NCBI GenBank assembly: GCA_027382625.1
Contig: JAJKFJ010022255.1
Location: 62,001-126,000, forward strand
Source of the DNA: Tetmemena sp. SeJ-2015
Taxonomy: Eukaryota > Ciliophora > Spirotrichea > Sporadotrichida > Oxytrichidae
DNA: 64,000 bases
Reading direction: 5' to 3'
Shown here one piece after another: positions 45,850 through 57,132 of this stretch (positions are counted from its first letter, which is position 1; the number at the start of each line of letters is the position of its first letter). Made by a program: the position numbers and the translations under genes. The notes under the pieces are model-generated. The model had not been told where the DNA came from and did no database searches. It saw nothing but the letters and a program-made list of their open reading frames with translations.

Positions 45850-47831
45850 ACTCACCGCTTTACAATTAGTGGAGCAACTTCTTTCCTTAACTGACCAGCC
45901 AGTTCCATTTCTAGATAATAGAAGAGCTTCAATTACACCCACTCAAATCACTACCACAAGCGTCTCTCTACTCTTAATCTGGGAAGGCTGACTGATAGAG
46001 CAGGCGACAGCTCTGTGCGCTCAAAACAGCGCACTCAAATAATGGTAATGCTGGACAAGATTATAGAGACCAAGCAAGACTATGAAGAGAACTATAGTCC
46101 AAGCAGATAGCCAAAGTTCATGCAGGAATTCAAAAATTACTCACCCAATACGAAGATGCAGCTGCTCAACATGTAAAAGATGAAGAGCAGGAAATTTTCC
46201 AAAGATCAATAGAATCATCATACATAGCAGACTTAGGGAAATTAAAGTTAGAGCCAGAACTCGAAAGCAGCTGATTTCCAAAGGTACCTCGATGAATTCA
46301 TGATGTAAAATTCTCAACTCGTAAACTAAATGTTAACTAAGTTTTAGAAGTATTTAAAAATATATTGCTTTCAGTTTATTTTCACCAAAGATAATTATGC
46401 CAGAGATCAGGCAAATAAATTACGGGGACTAGTCCTTAATACTCAAGGAAAGAGAAACTAAAAAGTAAAACGATAAGGTTTAGCTATCACTTTCCATTGA
46501 TAAAACAGATGAAAGAATTCAAGCGGAACCCCACTCATATCCTTGGGTGAAAGTATATTGGTCCAGAGAAAGACTATCGAGCTGAATGCGATAGTAAGGC
46601 TGTCTCTATAAATAGTAAATGCCTTCTAAAACATGCGATAAACGAACTCAAGCATAAGGGATCCAGGAATTAATCTCCAAGGGAAGGATATGAGTAATCT
46701 CTAACCACTTCTTAACGTGATTAGGTAGCATCTACAACTGCGACTGAGTCTTATGGATTAAGATCTCACCGAGTTTTGAAGTCCTCAGGAGTCAAATTTT
46801 TCCTTTAAAGGGATTCTGGAGAAGATAGCTAGAGTATTCACCCAAAGATGGATAAATCTTTCACAATTTAATAGCTGATCTAGAGACCTAACAGCTAATC
46901 TCATGCCCAGAGAGCAAGTAAAGCCCTTTCACTCAAAAATAACAAAACCAAACCTCTATAGTTCTTTGAACAAAATTAAGATTCCATTATTCTCAATAGT
47001 ACAGATCAGGCAGACTAATAAAATTTTCCATAAAAAGATCTAGAGTCTTTTATCAAAACAGATGATTAGTAGTAATCTTTGAATTAGGAAAGACAAGACG
47101 ATTAAAGCTTTAAAGAGAAGCTGAACTAGTGTATTTTAAAGTTCAAACGCTCAAAGAGAAAGCGATAAAATCTACTTCAAGATTAGAAAGAAGATAACCA
47201 AATTTAATGGAATGGTCCTCAGAGATTTATCACCTTAGGAACACAGTAACTAAAGACAATCTATAACTACAAAAGCTTTCTCCAAATTTACTTAAAGAAG
47301 GAAGAGCGAGAGTTAAAGAAGCATGGCTAAAACTCTTAAACTGCAAACTAAAATAGAACACTTGGAATTTATAAAAGGATTCTATATATAGCAAAAAGAT
47401 GCCTTTGTTAAGCAATGCCTCAGCATCAAAGTAAGGATTTTTCAACTCTGACCCTACTAAAAATAAGTAAACAGAGCAGAAAAGTCAGAGGAGCAAAAGC
47501 AAGAAACTTAAAATTAAGATAGGAAAGATAGACAAGAAAAAGCATAAGACCAAAATCCAACTCATGTCGTTCCTATACAAGGATGATGTCAATAATGTAA
47601 ATTGGTCAGAAGAACAAAAGCTAATTTATCAAATATTTTCATTTTCAATTATAAATTATAATTGAATAAAGAAGGCATAAAGATGTGCAAGGTTAGCTTA
47701 TAAAAGATGAAGAAAAAGTTAAAAAGAAAAAGAAGAAAAGCAAGAGAGAGAATGTCATTCAGAATGTTGAGCAACTATAAAATCTTTGCTAATTATGGTT
47801 TATCAATATTTATTATAGAGCTTAAGATGAA
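45850..47831 (+). CDS. Gln/Lys-rich coding block(s), unidentified
   Basis: Protein-like frames with several breaks: SVRSKQRTQIMVMLDKIIET, YEENYSPSRQPKFMQEFKNY, FQRYLDEFMMQNSQLVNQML, and near the end a Lys-rich run (KDEEKVKKKKKKSKRENVIQ) before TGA near 47831. The breaks look like IESs, but I did not assign pointers. The frame has no clear ATG, so it may be the 3' part of the preceding scrambled gene. No domain recognised. Confidence 0.4.
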
Positions 47832-48244
47832 TGAAAGTACTTAGGATGAACCATCTCTCTAATGAAAGCATATAATTTTCTATTCGATATGAATCTAATC
47901 TTTATTTCTTGAAAGTAATTAACTTCTTCAAACAGTGCGTAAGAGATTATTGTGATGAGGAGGAGGAGCGTAAAGATATGAGAGTAATATATTTTCTTAA
48001 TAATTTTATAGATTGCTGAGGTGCGCATTTAAACTTATTAGGTAAGATAATTGAGATGTTAATACGACAGGGTATTTAATAAGAGTCATTGCTATGATTA
48101 ACTAGAATAGGCTTCGGCCCGGGATGACTTGGATCCGCGCTCAAAAATATTATATTTCGTTATCCCCTTAAGCAAAGCCTTTCGAGCTCTGTCAAGTGCC
48201 ATACTTCTGAGCAAAACTCAGGAGGCCGGCACTTCTAATCACAT
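47832..48244. other. Spacer before the amylase 3' end
   Basis: AT-rich DNA with one GC-rich patch (about 48110-48160, 48200-48235) just beyond the amylase stop. I checked the patch for a tRNA and found no cloverleaf. No supported gene. Confidence 0.4.
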
Positions 48245-49737
48245 TCATTCGGTGAGGAAAGCCTCTTCAGCTCCAGCGATCTGAGTGTTCTGGAAGTAAG
48301 AGGAGCTCTTGGGAACGAAGATCTTGGCTCACCATTCTCGAGGTAAACGCCCAAGTTTCCGTTCTTAATGACGGCGCAGTCAGCAGGGATGAAGATGTTG
48401 CAAACTGTAGATCCCTCAGAGAAGCCGGTGTTGGGAACATCACGGTGAACCTCACCGTTGAGCTGGTTGGTCACAGCAACGAACATGCTTCCTCTGGAGA
48501 AGGCGTAGAGTTGGTCGTCAGCCCATTTCTCCTGGAAGGAGCTATCGAAGGACTTGGTGGCCTGTCTAGCGTTCATGATTTTTTGAACGAAGGTGTAGAT
48601 CTCAGAGGTTTGGTCAAGGTTGTTCCAAATGGCCTCTCTGTTGTAAGGGTCGTTTCCACCAGCGAAACCTTGCTCGGATCCGTAGTACATGAAGGGGATA
48701 CCTCTAGCAGTAAGGGAGAAGGCGAGAGCACTCTTGAAGAGTCTGTGCTTCACCGTTTTGGTTCAAGAATCTAGCGTTGTCGTGGTTATCAACGAAGATA
48801 CCGAGGGCGTCAATGTCCTTGAAGTAAATCCAAAGTTTGTAGAGATAAGATGATGTCTTTAAACGATTCATGGATATCTTGCCTCCTCGTTCCATCTGTC
48901 TCTGATGACGGTCATAGATTTGCCGTAAGCGAAGGCGTCTCTGATTGAGTAGTACATGGGGTAGTTGAAGAGACCAGTAACGTGGTTTTGGTAATCACCA
49001 ACGTAGGCAGGGTTACCGTTGAAGCACTCTCCCATTTGGAAGACTCCTGCTGACTGACCGAATTCGCTCCAGAAATCCTTGGGGACCTCAGGGATGGTGT
49101 CGATTCTGATACCGTCGAACTGATAGTCGTTAACGAGGTTCTTAATCCAGTCCTTGAGCTGTTGGCGGACCCAACCGTCCTCCTGCTTGAGATCGGGGAG
49201 ACCTGCGAGTCTGCAGTTCTCTACCTACCACTGGTTGCCCCAGTCGTTGATATCACAGTTGTCGTGATAGTGCTGTTGTTGGTTGAAGGGGGTGATTTGG
49301 GAGAAGTTATTGCCGACGGGTCCAACGTGATTTCCAACCACGTCAACCATAACCCAGATGCCCATATCGTGAGCAGCTTTGATCATGTTCTTGAGTCCAT
49401 CAGCTCCTCCGAAGTGGTCGTTGATTTGGTTCCAGTTTCTGGCCCAGTAACCGTGGAAACCGTTGTCAGTGTTGTCGACGACGGGGGAAATCCAGATGGC
49501 GTCGAAGCCGAGGTTCTTGATGTACTGGAGGTTGTTCTTGATACCATCGAAGTTACCACCGCAGTAATATGGTTGAGCACCCAAGTTGCAGTTGCCCTTG
49601 CTGCCGTCGCCCTTGGCGAATCTATCGGTGACCAACTGATAGACAGCGCGTTGTTTCCAGCCGTTGGCGTCAGCGCAGGTTGAGATGGTGAAGAGAGTGG
49701 TGAAAGCCACTGCTGATAAGAGGGAAGAAGTTCTCAT
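48245..49737 (-). CDS. Secreted alpha-amylase (GH13)
   Basis: Endo-acting alpha-1,4-glucan hydrolase. ATG 49735-49737 with signal peptide MRTSSLLSAVAFTTLFTIST, so secreted or delivered to food vacuoles. The barrel motifs are all present: VYQLVTDRFA, DAIWISPVVDN, VMVDVVGNHVG, nucleophile Asp in FDGIRIDTIPE, acid/base Glu in FQMGECFNGNP, and FVDNHDNARFL. IESs at 48844 (TATC) and 48749 (TGAA) interrupt the second half. The C-terminal beta domain ends with IAGAEEAFLTE at TGA 48245-48247, but only if one A is added near 48321 (see findings). Codon use is GC-rich like RPS14, suggesting high expression. Confidence 0.94.
48749..48765 (-). other. Ultra-short IES in amylase, pointer TGAA (13 bp)
   Basis: Copies (TTCA on +) at 48749-48752 and 48762-48765. 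Joining gives DNHDNARFLKHRLFKSALAF, the expected GH13 sequence. Confidence 0.8.
48844..48876 (-). other. IES in amylase, pointer TATC (29 bp)
   Basis: Copies (GATA on +) at 48844-48847 and 48873-48876. Joining gives RWNEEARYLYKLWIYFKDID. Confidence 0.75.
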
Positions 49738-50482
49738 AAACTATGAACACTTACTATGACCATAGATTTTTATGCTTGTTTTGTGTGGTTTAATTGGTTT
49801 GAGATGAAGTGTTTTTATAAATTTGATAATTAATATTATAAGTTAAGCGAGGATTCGCTAAGATTAGGCCCAAAGGATTCACGCCCAGATAATTATTATT
49901 TATAAATCAAGAATTTTAAAGTTATCCTATAGAATATAATAATAGAATACTGCCTCTGCGATGAGCTCATAATTTATTCTCACTACAAATTTTATTAAGA
50001 TAAAATATCTTGTTTATTAGCATATTTGATCAAACTAATCGGATAAATAAAAGAGGATAAGTGAAGCATAAAATAAGTTAATAATTACCCTTTCCTCTAA
50101 GATAGATTGAACTATCCTCCAAATATAATGATGAATACTATCTTTTCCTCTTCTGTAATAACTAATCCAAATTTAATCTTTCTAATGACCAAGGGCTTTA
50201 GTGCTTCCTGTATTCACTTTTTTGTCATAATTTCATAGTATTGATCATATCAACATAATTAAAACTTATAATAGCCTATTTCTTATTCTAATGAATTTCT
50301 ATGTTAATCAAATTAAATTAAAGACAAATTTTTGCAGATAAACTAAATTTAAGTTCTATATTTTATTTTAATTAGTTTTTCATTTTTTATCAATATTAGT
50401 TGATGTTGGGTATAAAATTGTTCCTCAGTTTAGAATGGTTCAAGCTTGTGCCTTTTTATCGCTTCTGGCCAGAAACATAAAC
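49738..50482. other. AT-rich intergenic region
   Basis: About 745 bp with no coding signal on either strand. It holds the amylase promoter side. Confidence 0.5.
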
Positions 50483-50845
50483 TCAACTTATTTATTTATT
50501 GGCTTTTAAAGAGAAAGAAGAAAGTGGTAGATTGGGCGCAAACAGATAGCAAGAAGAAGAGAGCGATTATTATGTAAAGGTACTCAAGAACTCAACGTAC
50601 TCAACCCAGCCGACGATTATGCGGATGAACTCCACCACACTCAGAATTATCAACACTCCAGATGCAATGCCCACGATGAAGTAATTGTGGGAGAGCATCC
50701 TCCTCAAGTCTGCCGCTACTAGGTATGCGATGTTCACTACTGCGTAAAGAATCGACATAATGTAAATCGCCAAGTACAGCTCGACCTTTCCATTGAAAAT
50801 ACCTGATAAAATTGTGAGGATTAGCCATACCACGAGAGTGGACAT
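50483..50845 (-). CDS. Small four-helix membrane protein, unidentified
   Basis: ATG 50843-50845, TGA 50483-50485, about 120 residues. Hydrophobic segments: LVVWLILTILSGIF, LYLAIYIMSILYAVVNIAYL, YFIVGIASGVLIILSVVEFI and a shorter WVEYVEFL, joined by short charged loops (AADLRRMLSHN). No introns or IES needed. Codon use supports this frame over the overlapping minus-strand frames. No family recognised. Confidence 0.65.
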
Positions 50846-51476
50846 GTTTGTAATCCAATTAAATATTGCATGGAATAATGAATCCTTATTCCTTTGCCTG
50901 ACTGAAGTCTCTGCATTCTGTATCTAATGATGACGAAGTTGGGTTACGATTTTAATTGATTTCTCTTCCTTTTTAATATAATAGATAAACATAATAATAA
51001 TATATTAAATTATCCCCAGGGTGAAAATTTTGCTCAGATAAGACAGGTCAGAAAATGAACTTTAAATTCAAAAAAAAGAAAAAATGAGCATATTTCCCAT
51101 ATTAAGATATTCCTACTAAAATCCATAATTTGTATTTTTAGACTAATTTACTATCAAAGTACGATACGTTCATCTCTCTATAATAAAAATTCTACTTACT
51201 GGATTAACTTCAATTTTAAATGAGTCTTTCAGAATTCACCATAGAATATAGTATTTAAAAATTAAAAGTGTAGAAAACTTCTTTTGTCTTATAATAATTA
51301 GATGCTCATGATTTATCTTATTAATATAAATCTGATATTTCAATAATTTAATAACTTATATCTTGAATTAATAATTAAACTTGTTTTTCTTCACATCAAC
51401 TTATAATTATTTAATTTGACAATTTAAAAGATGAGAAAAATCTCTATCCTCAAAATACAATCCCTCATAATTTAAT
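50846..51476. other. AT-rich intergenic region
   Basis: About 630 bp, very AT-rich. No coding signal. Divergent promoter region for the small membrane protein and cyclophilin. Confidence 0.5.
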
Positions 51477-51507
51477 GAGCATAATATAATAGGATAATAG
51501 CGCACTT

Positions 51508-52109
51508 ATGGTTATTCTGTTGGCTGGCCACACCCTTGCCGCCACTGCTGACACCGTCACCCACAAGGTTTTCTTCGATGTAGCCATCGACGGTCAAGAA
51601 GTAGGCAGAATCGTTTTCGGTCTGTTCGGAAACACTGTTCCCAAGACTGCTGAGAACTTCCGCGCTCTCTGCACTGGCGAGAAGGGATAAGGAAACTCAG
51701 GAAAGCCTCTCTTCTTCGAAGGCTCAAGCTTCCACAGAATCATCCCAGGCTTCATGGCTCAGGGAGGTGACTTCACTTCAGGCGACGGCAGAGGAGGTGA
51801 GAGCATCTATGGAGCTAGATTCAATGACGAGAACTTCGACATCAAGCACACCAAGCCAGGCCTCCTCTCCATGGCTTGAATATTATAGTATAGGTCAATT
51901 TAAAGGCAAATGCTGGTCCAAACACCAACGGATCCCAATTCTTCATCACATTCAAGGAGACCCCCTGGTTAGATGGCAGACACACCGTCTTCGGAGAAGT
52001 TCTTGAGGGTATGGACGTTGTTCAGCAACTTGAGAAAATTGGCAGCCACAGTGGAACTCCCAAGAAGAAGGCATCTATCGTTAAGTCAGGCTAGCTTGCT
52101 CTCGAATGA
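51508..52109 (+). CDS. Peptidyl-prolyl isomerase, secretory cyclophilin
   Basis: Catalyses prolyl cis-trans isomerisation, probably in the ER, judging by the leader [15 protein letters not shown]. The cyclophilin fold is complete: [37 protein letters not shown], catalytic Arg/Phe/Met/Gln in [36 protein letters not shown] and [22 protein letters not shown] 52107-52109. A 32-bp IES with pointer GGC (51873-51907) interrupts [11 protein letters not shown]; it has no GT-AG ends. ATG 51508 is the likely start; an in-frame upstream ATG at 51475 would add residues with two Gln-reading stops. Confidence 0.95.
51873..51907 (+). other. IES in cyclophilin, pointer GGC (32 bp)
   Basis: Copies at 51873-51875 and 51905-51907. 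The unexcised frame meets TGA immediately. Excision restores [17 protein letters not shown]. Confidence 0.9.
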
Positions 52110-52354
52110 TCATGAGAGAAGACGACACGTGGAGAATCTTAATTCTAGAATCATGTCTTCTTAAATTCATATCTTTCCCAGAGGCCATGACTCTAATTAG
52201 AAGCTAAATTAGTGAATAATAGTAGTGAAAGTAATTTTATTAATGATATAGCTGATAATAGTGGATATTATTGGGATTAGAATAATTAAAAGCTACTTGT
52301 GTGCTTGTGATATGCATTACTCTTAGATTAATAAATTATTTCTAGTTAGCAATT

Positions 52355-53144
52355 ATGGATATAAACTACCACAACACTCTCAGCTCAGTGACTCTCCTTT
52401 AAGATTCAGAGAACCGAAAACTGATGAACCGCATCAAGATCACTAAAGGCCTGAATGTGAGCTTCCTAGTTTTGACAGTGCTTGCACTTATTTATGAAGT
52501 GAGTGTGTTCTCCTTCTACTGTGGTTTTTGGACGCTTTTATTGTGATACAAGCTATCTTCGCTTTGAGCAATATTAATTAAGTTCATAGACTTATATGTG
52601 AGTGTATGTAGTTTAGTAAATATAGGATTTTTACTATCCCACCAGGACACCTAATCATTCTGGCTGAAGTATAGGCGATACTTTATTTACATTCCTTTTG
52701 CAGTGATGCTCATAGTCACAATTGTGCAACTTGGAATAGTTGGCAACTAACTCTTAAATGAGTACAGCCCTCCACCTCCTGATCAATTAAATTAAAGTAT
52801 CATACCTTATATTGAGTAATCATAAAAAGCCAGGTCCAAAACCTCCTCATGAGAACTTCTAAATTTTTGCAACTTTGGCTCTTTTTTCACCTACCATACC
52901 GATTTTGGGATAAGGAGTGACCTATGCTCTCTTGGCAAGGTTCATGTACGCATTCGATGAGAAGAGACTAAAGCACGATCTTCTGGAGAGTATTAGAGAG
53001 GGAGCAGACAGCTTCTCAAGTAAAAATAGTGATGAAAGAATTTAAACCAAATAAGATTCTGAGAACAGGGTTTAAAGGCCCCCTGCTAACCAAAGGTACA
53101 ATATTAATGAGGAAGAGCTCACAGAAGATGAGACAAACAGTTGA
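52355..53144 (+). CDS. Multi-pass membrane protein, unidentified
   Basis: ATG 52355, TGA 53142-53144. Segments: VSFLVLTVLALIYE, a long GT-AG intron (about 52499-52646), FIYIPFAVMLIVTIVQLGIV, a Pro-rich loop (EYSPPPPDQ), IFATLALFSPTIPILGQGVT and a charged C-terminal tail ending TEDETNS. A 19-bp IES with pointer AGTA (52796-52818) restores QLNQSNHKKPGPKPPHENFQ. No family recognised. Confidence 0.65.
52796..52818 (+). other. IES, pointer AGTA (19 bp)
   Basis: Copies at 52796-52799 and 52815-52818. Joining keeps the membrane protein frame open. Confidence 0.7.
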
Positions 53145-53333
53145 GTCAGTCTCAGAGGAGAAGCAATTCATCAGACAATATATATTAACAGAGTATGAAA
53201 AGTAAAACCCTAATAGTATATATCATTTGAATAAAGAGGTGAAAATTTACTCCTTATTGATAAATAACTCTTAATTACAAAGAATAGATAGTGTTTATCT
53301 TTTATAAATTATAACATTTCAAACATTACTTCC

Positions 53334-56300
53334 TCAAAACTTTTCTGGAGTTTATTGGTTGTGAGTTGATTGAGGCGCGTTGTACTAGGGCAAGTTCGAA
53401 TTAGAATTGTAGCTATTCCCAAAATTATTTTGATGAGAGGAACCATTTATAGGGTATTGCTTTGAAGAATTCCGGAGGCTGGCTGTTGATGTTGCTACTG
53501 ATTGAAAATCCCAGAGTTGGACATTTGACTAGCTCCGTTGTTGTTGTTTGCTTCTCTCATCGTTTGTCCAGATGTCAGTGACTGCATCTGTTGGAACTGG
53601 TTACTACTGATGTTGTTGTTGAATTAGTCCTGAGAGGTAGCCCCACTCATCTGCAATTTAATTCGACGTTACTCCTCCTCCATCATCCTGAAATACTCAA
53701 AACAAAGAAGGCAAGATAATGATAACTTTCTTTACTCTTGGCATTGCTCTTGTTTCTAATCAAAGCATTTCAAGCAGTCTTCAAGTTTAAGGGGCCCCTA
53801 TTCCATATCATAGTCTTCCCCAAAGAAGTGCTTTGCGTTTTAAGCCTTGCCTAGTGGCATGTCGAAGCCAGCTACATTTATGCACTCTAGTCTTGTCTTG
53901 AGAGATTGGAAAGACTTAGAGATAGGGAGTATCATCAGTATTCCTTGAAGAGTTTTCAGTAGGAATTGGCTGCTTCTGTCTTGTTTCATCAACTCTATTC
54001 TCAGATCTAATAAGAAAATTAAGTTTTAAAATGTTAAGCTTACTGCAAAAAGAGGGAGATTCAAGGAGATACACTAGATTTCCAAGTTGAATGAGCTTAG
54101 CAGTGTCAAGTTCAATCATAGTAAATCTAGGAAGTAGATTATAGGCAAGCTCGAAAGTTTCTGCTCATAAAGCAAAGAGTGAGAGTGGAGATAGGACTGT
54201 AACACCAAGTCTCAAATAAGGTAAAAAACAGCTCTTCTTTATTGGCTACAAACTCAGTTGGCTTAAGACCCTTCAGCTTACTCCTGAACCCTTCATAGTT
54301 CTAATCTGCTGCAATTGTAATAGTTAAGGTTTCAATCATCAAATCAACTTATAAGAAGAATGCATATTTCTATCATGTCTTGAGCAAAGAAGAGATCGTC
54401 AGTTTCTCTGATAATTTTTGCAAATTCCAAAAAGACCTTTTCAAACTTGATTGACTAGCAAAGCACGAAGATAACTTAGTTCATCTTATCTTAATTTATG
54501 TCTTTGATATCTTTGAAGCGTTGGATTACTTCTTTATGATCTTTCTCAAATACTTCTCATTTTTCTTTGATAGCATACAAAGTAACTCTAGCACTTTGTT
54601 CACTAACTATAGTAATTTAAGTTAAATAAGCAAAATATTAATTACATCTTGCTCTTTGAAATTGAGACTGTTTATGAGTTCTTCGAAGACATCTGTCTGC
54701 TTGTCAATTAACTCCTCTCTGAAATTTCTGAATAGCTGCGTGAACCAGTTAATGATGATTTTCTTGCATTCAACAGTCTATTAAATTTAAAAAGAAGCAG
54801 CTATATATTTTATCTACCCCTCTTTCTTGAACTGTTTCTTGAGTTCACTAAAGATATTTTGAAACTCACTCTTATTAATCATCAAGCCTAGCACAAGATC
54901 CAGAAGTGTTTAGTCTATCAACTAAAGAGCGTTCAAGCAAGTTACATTTTCCTGAGAGTTCTTCAGACTTTGATACTTGAGCACACTTCAATTATACGAG
55001 GGAATATCCTTTAGAAGATTCTCTCTATGAATTTTCTAGATGCACTTTACTCTTATATCATGCTCTCATAATGATAAGTCAATTCATTAAATATATATTC
55101 ATCCAAAGGATTTAGCAAGGACCTATTAGGATTGCCTTCCTTAGCCTCGTCATCAGATTTCAATTGCTGGTCAAGTATTTTGCTGCTCTGTTTTCCTAAT
55201 TTCTACTCTTCTTGGAGTCTTTGCTTAATCATGATCTGCTCCTCTGCTTGCCATTAATAGAGATCATGCTTGAAGAACTCAAGCATGTCTCTTAATTAGT
55301 AAAGTGCCTCTTTAACTGAGTTTGGAATCTCTGTTACCAGCTGCTTGCTACCACTGCTTTAGGTTTATTACTGTTCATCATTATTTCGAAGCATGAAGTT
55401 TACGAGCTGATTATGATAAATAGAGTAATACAATTTGGAGCTTCTTGATAATCTTCCTATCTAATTTTACTGTTCTGAGGTCACTATTCTTGAACTCCAA
55501 GAAAAATCTGCCAAGTTGTGAGTGCGAACGCTTGGCAACTTCTTTCGCCAGCCCATCTGCCAACTGCTATTTGGAATTAGAGCCAGTGGCGAAATCTATG
55601 TTGGACAGTAATTTCTCTATGAAGTCAGGTACTTTTTGAAGAATATTGACATTTGAAACTGAGTAGAGCACCTCAATCCATTTTATTAGCACAAAAAGAA
55701 CCTCCTTATTTCTAGAATTCCTCAGCTTATTACAGATACATCTTATCAGCTCATCAAGGTTGAAATGATGGTTATTTCTAAAAGCAGAATTAAACATTTC
55801 AATCTTCTAATCAACTGTAAATAAAATTTATCTTTACTTTCATTAGAAACTTATCTAGCTTATTGTATTTACATTATAATGAGAGTACTTACTTTTGAAG
55901 AGTGTTATGAACCGAATCTTTGAGTTAGTCATCCACTTTCTTAGCCCATTCTTTAATTTCACTTTGGAAATCTGAGATTAGGTCAATAATGTTCTCAAAA
56001 ATGTCAAAGAATAGTTTATCTTGCAATATGGCATCCTTGCAAACTTTAATTATGTTGAACATAGAGTCACATGCAGCTTGTTAAATCTTTACATCAGTTT
56101 CTCTAAAACTTTTAATCACTGGCTTTAGAAGGTCACTTTTGTACAAACTCGATTTCTAATAACACTTTAGAAGCAAAGTTAAAGAGTTACTTTATTATAA
56201 ACTTTGAGCATGAAAATTTTTAATCTTTAATTATGTATTTATTAAATTTATAAGGTGACTGTGATTACGGAGATACCATAAAGGCCTGCTCTCTTCCTAA

Positions 56301-56577
56301 TCGCATTTTCTTCATCGAGGAGGGAGTTGAAAGACTCTATCTTCGCAATAATTTCAGCTTCATTCTTTTAAGCTAGCAACTACTCAATTCTCTATTAGAT
56401 TTCTGATGCTGCTGACTTTCTCTTTTCTATTGACCTATTATAAATTGTTGTTAATTGAGAGCATCTCTCTTTTATTCATAAACTTAAAATGTGAAGTAGT
56501 AGAAATGCAAGCCATTCTTACTTGTCTTGAAGATTTTTAAGTAAGCTCTCGTTCTGAGAGGAAATCTAGTCATTCAT
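53334..56577 (-). CDS. VAC14: VAC14, scaffold of the PIKfyve/Fab1 lipid kinase complex
   Basis: HEAT-repeat scaffold controlling PtdIns(3,5)P2 on endolysosomes. ATG 56575-56577 gives MNDQISSQNESLLKNLQDK, then after an intron SIEKRKSAASEIQQRIEQLL and ENAIRKRAGLYGISVITVTL, as in VAC14 N-termini. The diagnostic block HHFNLDELIRCICNKLRNSR and LFVLIKWIEVLYSVSNVNIL followed by QKVPDFIEKLLSNIDF lies at 55567-55797. The C-terminal part carries a family-like VLECINVAGFDMPLGK-type region and a Gln/Asn-rich tail ending QQTPEKF at TGA 53334-53336. Several further introns/IESs (AT-rich gaps near 54610, 54785, 55850, 56170) were not resolved individually. Confidence 0.85.
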
Positions 56578-57132
56578 TTTAGAGATGCATCTCTTAATAA
56601 TTTATATCTAATTTCTTATAATTCTTCGAATATAGCACACTTAGTTTTATCTAATTATCACATTCATAACAGTCCCTTTAGCTTTAAATAAAGTGGGAGG
56701 TTTGGAGGAGAGTAAAATGGAGAAATAAAATTGATAGCAATAAATATCAAAGCCAATTAATAGCGACAGTCCTTGCGTTTAAACTCAGACTGCTCACCTC
56801 ATATCTGCATAACTCTTGCCGTCGGGCATGAGCTCTATTTTTGCGAAGAGATTTATAAATTCTTATTTTATCCCGCAAAACAAATAATCAAGTCTAAAAA
56901 GTTTCTCTCATTCATCATTTGAGAATATAGTGGTATGCTAGCTACATTTAGTGTGATTTGGTGTCAGAGCAAGTCTCAAAGTGCAAGATATACAAGCAAC
57001 TGCTATACTTTAAGTTTATAGTCACTCACAAGAATTTAAACGCGCAAGTTTCATCTCAAAATAAGTTACTTCTCTAAGATGTATCTTTGACGCTCACTCC
57101 TCGCTACCCACTCACTTGGCCTCTCAGGTTCT
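56578..57132. other. Intergenic region VAC14 / cyclin
   Basis: About 550 bp with no supported gene. A moderately GC-rich patch (56760-56830) has no recognised RNA structure. Confidence 0.45.

Noticed and set aside
48110..48160. GC-rich patch resembling a tRNA 3' half
   Set aside because: No acceptor/T-arm pairing or cloverleaf on either strand.
48445..49683. Plus-strand frames of 109 and 173 codons
   Set aside because: Antisense shadows of the alpha-amylase, whose minus-strand frame has full GH13 motifs.
53340..53700. CRISPR-like or satellite repeats from TTGTTG runs
   Set aside because: These are Gln/Asn codon runs of VAC14 and the cyclin read on the other strand, without regular spacing.
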